In this document: positions 43,456 to 54,300 of the stretch, piece after piece
How the letters are laid out: each line of letters opens with the position of its first letter
Position numbering within the stretch: the first letter of the stretch is position 1
NCBI RefSeq assembly: GCF_945859685.1
Contig: NC_079149.1
Coordinates: 10,203,118-10,267,117 of the forward strand
Direction: 5' to 3'
Source: Eupeodes corollae
Lineage: Eukaryota > Arthropoda > Insecta > Diptera > Syrphidae
Length of the DNA: 64,000 bases
The notes under the pieces: generated by a model
Databases searched by the model: none
Told to the model about the DNA's origin: nothing
Seen by the model: only the letters and a program-made list of their open reading frames with translations
Made by a program: the position numbers and the translations under genes

Positions 43456-45356
43456 TTAGAGCAGTGCGGGATTTTTTTTTTTAATTTTTTCGGGGCCACA
43501 CATTTCACAAAAAAAAAACGGCCTTAAAATGTTTAGCTTCAATTGATTAGTATTTGAATTTATTGTTAGGGTCTTTTTTAGCACCATTTTGGTTGCTCGA
43601 GAGAGGACTTTACTACTCAATTGATTTCCTAGCCCAAATAAACAGCGGTTAGCAAGAGTAACTCTTTGTTTGATCTCAGCGCTGGTATTGTTTACTGCGT
43701 TCTTTGTGGAGTCTAAGTACACAAAGTCCTAACTACCTCAAAGTTACGTCTTTCGATGGTGACGTTATAACCGAAACGTCGTCGGTGTTGTAGTTTTTTT
43801 CTTGATGACTGCATGTACTTTGTTTTGCCCTCGCTAACTGTTGAACCCGTTTTTGAAGCCTTTGTCTCAATACTTAGAATGGCCAGATTGAGATAACGCT
43901 AAGTTCTTCCAATTATTTCAATGTCATCAGTTTATGATAGTAATTAGACAGACTTTTGAAAGAAAGTGCCTCTAATGTTGACGTGGGTGCTCTGCACTAT
44001 TCTTTCAAAAACGATGTCAAGGAAATGGCATGACAGCGCATCACCTTGTCTAAAGCCTTTTTTGACATCGAAAGGTTCGGTTAAGTTCTTTCCTATCTTT
44101 TTGGAGCAGCGCGAATTCTCCATGGCTATCATGCATTAAACGGACGAGTTTGGCAGGGATGTCAAAACTAGCCATGGCTCTATTTAGTTCGTTTCTGTAG
44201 ATTCTTTCATATGCCGCATGCCTTGAAATCGATGAAAAAATGGTGGGTGTCGATTTGATATTCTTGAGTTTTTTCCAGGATCTGTCTTAATGTGAATATT
44301 TGATCGACTGTAGACTTTCCTTGTCCAAAACCACACTGATAAGGACTTATCAGGTTGTTGACGATGGACTTAAGACACATTTTGTATGCGATGTTCCTCT
44401 ATAGATGGTGCAGTCTAGAAGGTCTCCTTTTTTAAGTATCGGACAAATTTTCTTTCGACCAATTTTTCAAGACAAGTTGGTTGATGTTCCTAACCAACTT
44501 ATCTCCAGCTGCTTTAAAAAGCTCGGCATTCAAGCCATCCGCTCCAGCGGCTTAATTAGACTTCAGCTTAGATGTGACATTCTGGACATTCATTCTGCCT
44601 GACAGCGGTATTCGGTTCGTCGTCGCCGTTATACAGTCTGCAGAAGTGGCCCTTTCATATCCTCAGCATTGACTGCGGTTCCACTATGATGTTTCCACTT
44701 TCGTCTTTGCAACCTTCAGTTCTAGGTTTATGTACATGTGAATTTCGTCTCACGTGTTCATAAAACTTTCGAACTTCATTCCTGATTTTAAACCTCTCAA
44801 CATCTTCGACCGCAAGCTTCTCATGCCCTCTCTTTTTCCTTCTGAGAAGTCGGTGTTTCTCTCGCCTCTTCTGCTCATAGAACTCATGAGCAGCTCTCGT
44901 CTTCTATGCAGCGCCGCTTTGAGTGCCTGTTGTTTGGTTGCATTTGCCCGCCGACATTCCTCATCAAACCAGGGGTTCCTTGTTGGTGGCTGCACTTTAG
45001 AGGCAGCTTCTCTGATTGCATCTTGGCAATGTTTTCGCTGATTCTTGGTACATTGTGTTGGCGGTAGATAACTTCGAAAGAGGTAACTCTTGACTCGGTT
45101 GGGGAAAAATCCGTTCGACGTTATATCTCCTGTTTTGCCTTAAGTAGGGAAACCTGAGTTGCTACCTCAGCTACAACGTGATAGTGGTCTGAGTCAATGT
45201 TAGCTCCTCAGAAAGTTCGGAAGTGTATCTAGAATCGATCTCAATATGGTCAATCTGGTTTATGGAAGATTGATCTGGAGAATTCCAAGTTTCGTTAATT
45301 TAATTTGTGGATAATGTCTACCATGACATTTAGCCCGCAGCAAAATTGATGAGCCT
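43456..45356 (-). pseudogene. LINE E protein remnants
   Basis: Three readable pieces in order on the - strand. 44995-44750: QPPTRNPWFDEECRRANATK. 44132-43944: SRCSKKIGKNLTEPFDVKKG with FRQGDALSCHFLDIVFERIV (RT motif B). 43722-43540: NTSAEIKQRVTLANRCLFGL. The YADD segment near 43925 is degraded (DDIEIIGR-like in another frame). Each has a homologue in LINE D2. Many stops and shifts. Confidence 0.72.
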
Positions 45357-45360
45357 TTCG

Positions 45361-45753
45361 CACTACACGGTTTTGACCGTACGGAAAAAAACCGGACGGC
45401 ATAAACAGGACAAATGGCTAATTACACATTTTACGTCTTTAACCGTACACAACACAATATGTGCAGGGTTCCTGTGCTTAGTATACTATTAATCGTGTCT
45501 TGAAGCGGCTTATTGAAATCTGCCGCACGAATAAAATCGTATGATGTGAAAACATGCATTTCATCACGTACGCCACTAAGCTTTTCGCGCCGTCCGGCTG
45601 CCGTATACTGTAGTGGCAGTAGACGGTTGCTACACGGCGCGGTGCCAGCATTTTGCCGTGACCGTATAATATGAAAGCGTATATGCTCTTCTTCGCGCCT
45701 CTAAGAAAATGTCGCCGTCCGTTTTTTTTCCGTACGGTCAAAACCGTGAAGTG
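45361..45753. mobile_element. 393-bp MITE with CACTWCACGG ends
   Basis: Nearly perfect inverted ends of about 40 bp: CACTACACGGTTTTGACCGT then ACGGAAAAAAACCGGACGGC on the left, and CACTTCACGGTTTTGACCGT then ACGGAAAAAAAACGGACGGC on the opposite strand at the right. TTTCG lies left and CGAAA-like bases lie nearby on the right, so repeats could extend slightly further. Target duplication unresolved. CACTA-like first bases are suggestive, not proof, of the CACTA superfamily. Confidence 0.8.
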
Positions 45754-46244
45754 TGAAACGAAGTTTTATCGGAAGTGTTGTCGTGCAAGCTGTTTTTCCG
45801 ATTATTCGGAGTCTTGTTAGGCTAATTTTGATGGATTCAGCCTTGATCAAAATGGTCATGCGGCACTCGTTGATGCATTTATAGTCTAAGGCTCCAATGA
45901 CAAAGCCGCATCCAAACATGTGTTGTTAATTTTCACGATAGCAGTCACCATAGGAAATATCGCAGTTTATCATCCTCTGTTCACCTGGCCCATCCCGTCA
46001 CATTTCCTAGATGGTTGTAATACCTACTTTATAGCAGTTTGGGCCTCCACTGATTGTTCTGATTGACGTGGTCTATTACGACTATTATGACTCAAGATTC
46101 TACATGCGTATCCGAGGTTTGTTGTCCTTAAATCATTTGCGTGGGTTTTAAACAGTAAATCCGTCCGTATACGAGACATGTTAGTGCTTTGCAACTAACT
46201 TTTCTTTAAGTGGTCAGGAAGTCAACATGACGCTTAAACAATAT

Positions 46245-46560
46245 TTTAACATTATAAACTCAAATAGATGTCTTCAAATTTAATATCATCATGAAATTTA
46301 TGTAAAAGAAAAATAAAACAGGCCAAAGTATTGAGCCCTGAGGTACCTACACCGAAGGATGTTGATTTTATTCCCAAACGTTCCCCATTTACGGAGGTTC
46401 TCGGTTCGAGATATGACTTGAACCACTGTAGTTCTTTATCACGAAAACCATACCGCTTTAATTTTTAGAATTATATCTCTTTTTTGATATTTTTGAAAGC
46501 TCGCTCCAAAGGTCCAAGAAAACTTTGCAAAGTCATCGTAGGTACAATTTAGGTGAATAT
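46245..46560 (-). mobile_element. LINE I: short reverse transcriptase fragment
   Basis: On the - strand, in shifting frames: FLDLWSELSKISKK (degraded motif A), YGFR-like and SHISNREPP segments, then VPQGSILWPVLFFFYINFMM (motif B). No other part of the element was found nearby. Confidence 0.6.
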
Positions 46561-46569
46561 AATAGTTTT

Positions 46570-46900
46570 GAAAAGAATTCAAGAAACATTGTTGTTGAAT
46601 CTACCTATTTTAGGATTTTGGATCAAACTAAGGGCTTTGTGGCAACGCTGATAGCTGTTTGAATATTTATTTATTTAAACGTACGATGGGTTTTCCCCAA
46701 CTGCTCCAGCTTAAAGAGAGTTCCAAATAAGTTCCAGAGGCAGGTACTTTTCTCTGAAAGACAACTCGCCTACAACCTACCTATCAGAAGTCAGAATCAG
46801 GGCAATATAATTAATTGACTAAAATAAAAACAACATCAAATCATTAATTATCGCAAATTGCTAACTTACTTGGCGTCGTGTGTGCATAAAAAATTGATTT
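46570..46900. other. No gene recognised
   Basis: Spacer without supported features. Confidence 0.35.
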
Positions 46901-47116
46901 TTAAAAACATTCCCAACCAAACGACACGGAGACGATGAGGATATTTAATCGATAATTGAATACATCATGACGAGTCGAATATAAGTTGATTTTTCTTCGC
47001 CGTTTTTGCGTTGGCTGCCGACTGGGGCTGCTGTCGTGCTCCACCGTTGTCACCGCTGGGAAAGACACTTGCGAGCTTACACGATTGCGATGCGACTTGC
47101 GAAACACTTTTTTCAC
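46901..47116 (-). CDS. Possible first coding exon of an unidentified gene
   Basis: The - strand ATG at 47116 gives MKKVFRKSHRNRVSSQVSFP then AVTTVEHDSSPSRQPTQKRR and RKINL. The coding-like part (about 47116-46975) is clearly GC-richer than its surroundings and basic/Ser-rich. A possible donor is CGT|GTAAGC after MKKVFRKSHRNR, but other ends are possible, and the last 25 residues of the frame look intronic. The DNA upstream (47120-47850) is T-rich like a leader/promoter. I do not recognise the protein; it could be an N-terminal exon whose remaining exons lie far left, or chance. Confidence 0.3.
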   Translation of the reverse strand: MKKVFRKSHRNRVSSQVSFPAVTTVEHDSSPSRQPTQKRRRKINLYSTRHDVFNYRLNILIVSVSFGWECF

Positions 47117-48319
47117 ATCAAGGCGACACGTAAATTTTCTTAAATTTTCGACTTTTTCTCTACGACGACGTTTTTGTTTTTGTATAAAACTACGAATTCA
47201 CAAATTTTATTGTTTTTCTTTATTTTTTTAATTTATTTATATTGCTAAATAATTCACTTCATTAGTTGATGATTTTTCTTTATTTCGTTTCACATTCGCC
47301 ACACGCACAATTTTTCAATAAACTTTTATTTTTCTCTTCTATTCACAAAGAACCTTCGACTTCGATTTCGACGAATTGAACTTATTTTTAAGGAAAAACG
47401 AAAAACCACACTTTCAAATCGTTGTGGTGTGCGGAAGGAGCAAGGGTAGCGTTGGAATTGGTAAATGGAAAATTATGTAAACAGTTTTATGCGAAAAATT
47501 AATGTTTAATAATATTTTGGGGTAATTTTCGCGACGACACAAAAATTTTTCTCTCTTGACTTGATTTATTTTTTATTCGTTTCGCAGAGGAATGACAGAA
47601 GAAAAATGAGTGTGTGTGAAAGAAACGAAAAACTGTGATGGACTATTCTTTTGTGTTCTTTCTTGTGGTTGTGATTCTGATGTTGGGTGCAAAATAATAA
47701 GAATGTTGGTGGGAAGAGGAAGATGGGAAAAATTAGTTTGTATTGTTGTTTTGTTGCAAAATGTTGTTTGTGTGGTTGTGGGTATGAATGAAATAGAATG
47801 AAAATAAATGAGGAAATCACAAAGAGGACTGCCTATTGAATGACACTTGTTGGTAGTAGATTATTTGTGGAGTGAAGTTGGCAGTGATTTGGGGTTAAGC
47901 GGGTATTAGGCAATTTAAAAATAAAAGGTCGTTCACATTTTCTGCTTAAAACTGAATTCAAAGTTTTGTTTTTTGGGTTGAAATTAGTTTACTTCGAATA
48001 ATTACAGCTTAAACTTAATTATTTTGGAACGAAAAGAATACATTTCTTTTCAATGTTTAAAATTTCAATTTTTTGCAATAATCCAAATTGCCATTAAAGG
48101 AACTTTCAAAATATGAAATGTATATGTTTTTCGAGATTTTAAAACCTTATTTTGTAAAGATTAAACTCATTCTGGAGGTAATATCTTTCTTATATAAAAA
48201 AATATTTTCAAAATTGTTTTTTTTTTTAATTATAAAATAAATAGAGTGCTGAATTTCATTTAAACAAATTCATTGAAGTCGATAGCGTTATCGGTTCATG
48301 AGATATTTGGAGTCCACTA
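47117..48319. other. No gene recognised; possible leader of the 47-kb exon
   Basis: Poly-T/AT-rich with a few GC-richer blocks (47040-47110, 47360-47460). The 60-85 codon frames on both strands are low-complexity. Confidence 0.35.
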
Positions 48320-49091
48320 AAGGGTGGTTTTTAGATATTACCTTTTTGGAAACACTGGTTTAAACAGCTGACGCACGTTTCGTGCTTTGTGTCACTGTCA
48401 AACATTTTCAATTTGGTCTATTATTTAACCATGAATCGTCTTACAAACGAAAAACACCTGCAAATTATTGAATTTTATTATCAAAATGTGTGCTCTGTTA
48501 AGAAAGTTCATCGCACCCTTCTTGTATTCAGCGACGAAACTTATTTTTGGCTCAAGGGCAAATAAGCAGAATTGTCGATTTTGGAGTGAATATCAACCAG
48601 AAGCATTGTAAGAGCTACGAATGCGTTCCAGAAAAAGTCACAGTTTGGTGCGGTTTATGGGCTGGTGGCATCCAAATCGTAACGTAACTGTGAATGGTGA
48701 GCACCACCGTGAGAAGATATCCATTTTTTTTTTGCCCCAAAATGCAAGAGCTTGACTTGCATGACTTGTGCTTTCAACAAGACGGTGCCACATGCCACAG
48801 CACGCTCAACGATGGACTTATTGAGAGGCGAGTTTGGTGAAAATTTTATTTCAAGTGCGATTTAACGCCTTTAGATTTATTTGTGGGGCTATGTTAAAGC
48901 CCATGTCTAAACAGACAAGCCCACTTCAACTGTCGCATTGGAAGACATAATTTAAGCATTAATTCGTGAGATACCAGCTGAGATGTTAAATTATATGGAC
49001 CTTACTATCGATTCAAATAAAGATTTTATGCATTTTTTTTAATTGTATATATTTTTTTAAACTTTCCTATAGCTTTTAAAAAATCAGCCTT
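48320..49091 (+). mobile_element. DD41D mariner, internally deleted relic
   Basis: Begins AAGGGTGGTTTTTAG after TA (48318-48319) and ends AAAAAATCAGCCTT before TA (49092-49093), a diverged version of the 7.1 and 31 kb elements. The interior starts MNRLTNEKHLQIIEFYYQNV, jumps after about 40 codons to VFSDETYFWL, and continues with HPEKVTVWCGLWAGG-like, FQQDGATCH-like and broken SCDLTPLD segments. A deletion of roughly 300 bp and many lesions make it inactive. Confidence 0.8.
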
Positions 49092-50762
49092 TAAATTCTT
49101 CTCTTGTTTTCCAAATGAGATTCTTTCGAAAGCCTGAAACGATTACATAGCATCCTATGGAAAGCTTTAAAAAAAAAAAAAACTTTAAAAAAATTAATTA
49201 ACCGAACTGTTTTCCTCAAAAACTGTTTGTTCACATTCTTAGTATTATATCAAACTCTACTCTTGTGAAACTGCAAAATTTTATAAATATGCTTGGTAGA
49301 TAAAGCTTCAGCGTTTATGACAGAACAATTTATTTGGGACGATCTGTTAAACCAACAGCAATCGAAATTACTCCTGTAAAACTTGGCTTGTTGAAGACTT
49401 GAGTTTTATTTGACTAGTTGTTGGCAATTGAAAGACTTAATTTAATTATGAATAATAACGCAGCACGAGCTGAAATTTAGAGCGCGAGTTTGTCTCCAAA
49501 TTTAAGCTTAAGTCTGGAATGAATTTGAACAAAAGAACGTTGTAGATAAAATGTAACTGATCTTATTGAAACTATCCTTAAAGTAACCAATTAAGATATT
49601 TTGCTTCTCAAGCATTACCAATTTATTTTTCATGTCAGATTTTAAATTTGTTTTCGTTTGTATTTTACGTTCTTTTTTCGCCTTTGAAAGATATTCTTCA
49701 AAAAAAAACGAACAAAATACAATTTTCTCGGGAGATTCAACCCCGACTAATCCCCCTTTCTGCTACAATCAATAATCTGTCAAAACTTATATCGAAAGAA
49801 ATATACCAAGCATTTTATTAGTCCGCTATATTTTGAAAGCTCAATCATGTACACTATGACATGTAAGCTAGAGCTGCATACTACTCGGCTAAAATGATAG
49901 GCTACATTTCAGCTTGACCAAGTATTGGAGAGAATTTTGTATGGAAGCTAAATTTTCGTTTGAGCTATGGTTCCATTATGCAGAGCAGATAAATTTGTTT
50001 CACAAATTTTATATTGAAAGTGTAGAATAAAACTAAAAAAATGATTTAAGTTCAGTCTAGTTAAACCTTTCAGAATGAACCAAATCGAAACCAAAACTAA
50101 AATTTAAAGGAAAGTTAAATAAATCATTACAATTTTCACATATCCGTAATTATTTATAAGGGCGTTGATGTTCGCGTCTGGCAGAAACTTACACACTATT
50201 CTGAAAAGCGTTTAAGATTTAATGGATGTTTTATGGTTCCACTGATTACCCTTGAACCTTTTACTAAAAATTACAAAGTAAGCAGATAATAATTTTAAGC
50301 CAATTACCAACATTTTAAAGGAATTAGAAATGACTTTTGCCATATTACTTTTGTTCTTCTATTCCTTATCCCATTTTTTTCCATAATTAATTTGACATCA
50401 CGCATACATTGGTTAACAGTTTTTGCCAAAGTTTCAAAATAATAGTTGGAAGGTACTTATAATTATTTTTATGGTAAAAACGCATTCAAAATCGGAAAAT
50501 GGGAGGCTTATGTAAACAAAATTTCAATTAGTTGCGTAAACCTCACAACTAAAATGAAATTGAAATGAAATCCTTGGAAAAAGGTGTAAGAAAACATACA
50601 AAATGTAACATAACAACAACATTTAAAAATAAAGAAGATATGTAAATATTTTATTTCATTTGCAACACTGATGCAGACGAATTTACTATAATAAAGTTGA
50701 ATATGTTTGCCTTCATTATAATAATGTTAATATCTTCTGCATTTTGGTCTTGTCACTTTATC
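49092..50762. other. AT-rich spacer, no gene recognised
   Basis: No long frame, terminal repeat or RNA gene identified. Confidence 0.4.
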
Positions 50763-50814
50763 TCACAACCCATAGAGGAAATATTTTATAATATATTTCC
50801 TCTATGTCACAACC
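50763..50814. mobile_element. 36-bp palindromic insert flanked by 8-bp direct repeats
   Basis: TCACAACC occurs at 50763-50770 and again at 50807-50814. Between them is a 36-bp segment made of two 14-bp inverted arms (CATAGAGGAAATAT at the left, its complement ATATTTCCTCTATG at the right) and an 8-bp centre. The arrangement is that of a minimal DNA transposon with an 8-bp target duplication. Confidence 0.65.
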
Positions 50815-51385
50815 ATTAATTGTATATGTAGTATTCCTTTTTGCAGAAATCAAATAAAGATACATGTAAACCAACCTTTAAAAACATTTAAACAATTTTT
50901 GATTTGTTTTATTTGTAATTAAGCAAAGTGACATAGTTCAAAATGCTATAAAATTCAATCTAAAATTATAAAAATCAATTTATTAACATATATCTCCTTT
51001 CTTCCGATGCAACGAAAAGAAGTTTAGTATAAATGCACTTCTGTAGAAACTCAAATGTAAATCACGTATAGTCTGCTCAGACCCTAATTATAAACAACTC
51101 TATCTGGCAGTGCTTTATTGTTATTCACATTTTTCCTTTAATTTTCTTCCTAAACACAACAAAACACTTTGTTTACGAAAATTTCCTCAAAACAAATCAA
51201 CCGAATTATTTAAGAAACGTCAAAAATCACGTAAAATTTTTGACATTTCCTTCCACTGCTGCACCACACGTGGATTGATGTGTTTGCAATAGTTTTACAT
51301 TTTTTAAAAAAAGAATTTCAAATTTACTTCACTAAAAAACTAAAATTCTGCATACAAATTATATGAAATTCAAATTGAAGTCAAC
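50815..51385. promoter_or_regulatory. Upstream region and 5' leader of Utp20
   Basis: AT-rich up to about 51100. A GC-richer patch at 51235-51290 (CACTGCTGCACCACACGTGG) lies 100-150 bp before the start codon. It includes CACGTG, an E-box, at about 51267-51272. E-boxes are known sites for Myc-type activators of ribosome-biogenesis genes, so regulation by Myc is possible but only inferred. No TATA box identified. Confidence 0.35.
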
Positions 51386-54300
51386 ATGGATGAAAAACGT
51401 AAAACAAAAGAAACAAACACCTTTCGGGTAAGTGAACTTTTCAAATTATTTCCAAGGCTCTGTATTCAAGAAGCATTGCGCTACTTTTTAGTTTAAATCA
51501 TTTGCCGATCGAGTAACCGAAATCGACATCCGTCGCTCGGCCCTCTACCACATTGGCCATGTCAACGAGGAACTTCCCGAAGACGATGAGACTTACTTCC
51601 ATCAGACCATCAAGAAGTGGAGTGTCCTCAATTTGACCGATGAATTCAATCAATTTAGCAAGAAGTGCAATGGCATCGTGACTCTGCCACAATTACTCCA
51701 CAAGAAGGACTTTGTTGTGGATCATCTGCTGGAGAAACTGTCGACAGCCACTAATTTATCACTCCAGCCGCTGCTTGAGATCTTGGTCGTGTTGGGGCGG
51801 GATCTGCGCGAGGAGTTCTATGCGTATTTTCAGCGAATACTCGATAGACTCATCTGTCTGCTGAACACCAAAGATCCCGACCAACTAGAATGGACGCTCA
51901 TATGCCTGGCTTATCTCTTCAAGACGATGAAACCGTTTCTCAAGCGAAACATCGGTGTGGTCTTCCATGCCATTCTGCCGCTCCTCGATGAGAATCGCTA
52001 CTCCGAAGATGTGACCAATTTCGCAGTTGAATGCTTCTCTTTCATCGCCAGAGATCTTAAAGACTATGGAAAACTTCTGGATATCATTCTAGGAACTGTG
52101 GAAAAAGAACAGCTCCAAAGTATTCAAGGCTGTGGGAGGTTGTTCTTTGAGATTGTTCGCGGTGTTAAAGGTCTTTTCCATAGCATCGCTGATAAATTCC
52201 TTGAATTTCTCTTCGAGAGTGTCCTTAAGACCGAACAGAAGCGCCGCCAAGACCTCCTCTTCGAAGTCGTCTCCACGACAGTTGGTGAAATCCTGAAATT
52301 CATCCACCCCCACAACATTGGTCTACTGTGGGTAGTATTTTGTCGAGTGGTTAACTCCGGATTGGGAGGAAATAATGTAAATTCTTTGATCCTCCTCATG
52401 TCACAAGCAGCACAATGGAGAGATGGTCGATTCTTGGCCGAAATGGACACACTCGTTCCGACAATTCTCAAAGTAATCGACTCATCCTCTGAGGACGATC
52501 GAATCCTTCTCGATAACATTTGCACTCTGGTCAGCGTGATTCTTCTATCGACCAATGCCAAAGTCTCCCAACTCGACACCAGTCGCATGATCAGAAAAAT
52601 GATGCAAATAAGTCAACGTGAGATCTACGAAACCTTCATAATCCGAATTTCCACTCACACACAATTCGAGATTTTAGTCTTGCCCGATCTGTTGAAGTTC
52701 TTCGAAAGCAACTTCGATCAACAAAGTCTGGAATTGATGGCTCAAATTGTTCTACAAAAATCTCCACTTGTAAAAAATGGCCAAAAATTGGGTGAATGGA
52801 AGAAATACCCACTCCAGATGAAAAAACAAGACACATTAAACAGATTCGAGAAGATTTTCAAGGACTATACTGGACAAGAATGTGAGACAGATGAAGAATT
52901 CTTCTTGAGCCTTATCCTAGCTCCTCACATTGTGGGTCTTGATTTGAAGGTCGTCCAAGTGAAATGTCAGAAACTCATTCGAGAAATTGTCGAAGCACAA
53001 GACCAGAACGAAAAAGCGTTGTTTAAATTATCATTACTCATTGAGACGAGTATACACTTGGAATCCACTTGGAAGGACAATATTTTGGGACAGATTGTAA
53101 CCTTCATCCTGCCCCACTGCAGAAGCTGCAACTCCGCTCTGGAAATTCTTGATCAAATCTGCGCCCTCAAGCCAAATGTCGTCAAATCCAATGACAAGGT
53201 CCATGAAGTCTTGGCCAGCTTACTTAGCTCCCGATCCATTGATATTCGTCTCCTAAGCTCACACTGTCTCTATTCCATCAACAAGTCCAACCCAAGTAGC
53301 CCCTACAAACTTTTCTATGACACCGAGAGCATCGAACCCACCGTCCATACCTACAGGGAGCAAATACTATTGCTTCAGAAGCTCGAGACAAGTGGTGAGT
53401 TCTTTAAATCCATCAAAGAGAATCACTTCAAAGTTGACACTCTGAGATTCCTCATGGGAATGCTCTATCACAATTTCAAGTTCCTGTGGGAGCCGGTTCT
53501 TAAACTTATCCAAGATTACTCCAAGGAGCTAGCGATTGCAGATTTTTGGGAAGTTTATAAACAAAAACTTGACGAAACAGCTGAAGAAATTGCCAATTTG
53601 GACAAAGGATTAAAATCCAAACCAGTTGAATTCTACTGGAAAAGTTCAGCCCTGAGCTCGTTGCAATCGGCTGGAAACAAGGAATCCTCAAGACAGGAAC
53701 TGATCAACTATAGAAACCTGATTTGGAGCAAGATCTCAAGCTATGGACAGATCAGAGAGGTGAAGAATCGTGAATTGGTGACAATGTTTTTGCAATTTGT
53801 CCACGATGAGTACAAAGCCAATCAACAGAAGAAACTCTTCACCTGGGACATTTCTCAAGACGATGACAAACAAAGCCCCGATGATGACGATGAAGATGAT
53901 GATGAAATGGAGGTGACTACAAGTAGTAGAAAGAAACCATCGACATCCACCAAGATGATTGTGTCGACATTGACGAGTAAAATGGGAATTTTCGTGAATC
54001 AACCAAATCCCAAAGCCCTACATAGAGAGCCTGAGTTGTATGGCTTCTATATGGAACTGCTCTCAGGAAACGATCCTGCCTTGCAGAAGCTCGCCCTAGA
54101 TTGTGTCATGGCCTACAAACATAAGTCCATCATGCCCTACAAGGATCATCTCTATGCGCTGATCGATGAAAAGAAATACCGAGATGAGTTGACTAGCTTC
54201 AAGATCCATCAAGCCGCTGGAACAATCCAAGACGAACATCGTGAGGAACTCATGAAGATTCTCCTCCGGATTCTCTACGGAAAGATGACCACCAAGACGA

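Larger units (their letters stand above)
43456..45900 (-). mobile_element. LINE E: - strand relative of LINE D2, with a MITE in its endonuclease
   Basis: On the - strand: endonuclease end (SSINQIDHIEIDSRY, then a degraded NIDSDHY), linker (RNPWFDEECRRANATKQQAL), RT motifs and C-terminal pieces. A 393-bp MITE at 45361-45753 splits the endonuclease between NSLHDNTSDK and RLINFAAG. The 3' end with TAAG repeats is not seen at 43456, so it is 3'-incomplete. Homology beyond about 45900 is unclear. Confidence 0.7.

Noticed and set aside
45901..46240. Extension of the LINE E endonuclease to 46.2 kb
   Set aside because: Frames on the - strand no longer show clear endonuclease motifs, so homology could not be supported by eye.
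47566..47820. Phe/His-rich frames on both strands near 47.6-47.8 kb
   Set aside because: Low-complexity T-rich DNA; no motif and no conserved start.
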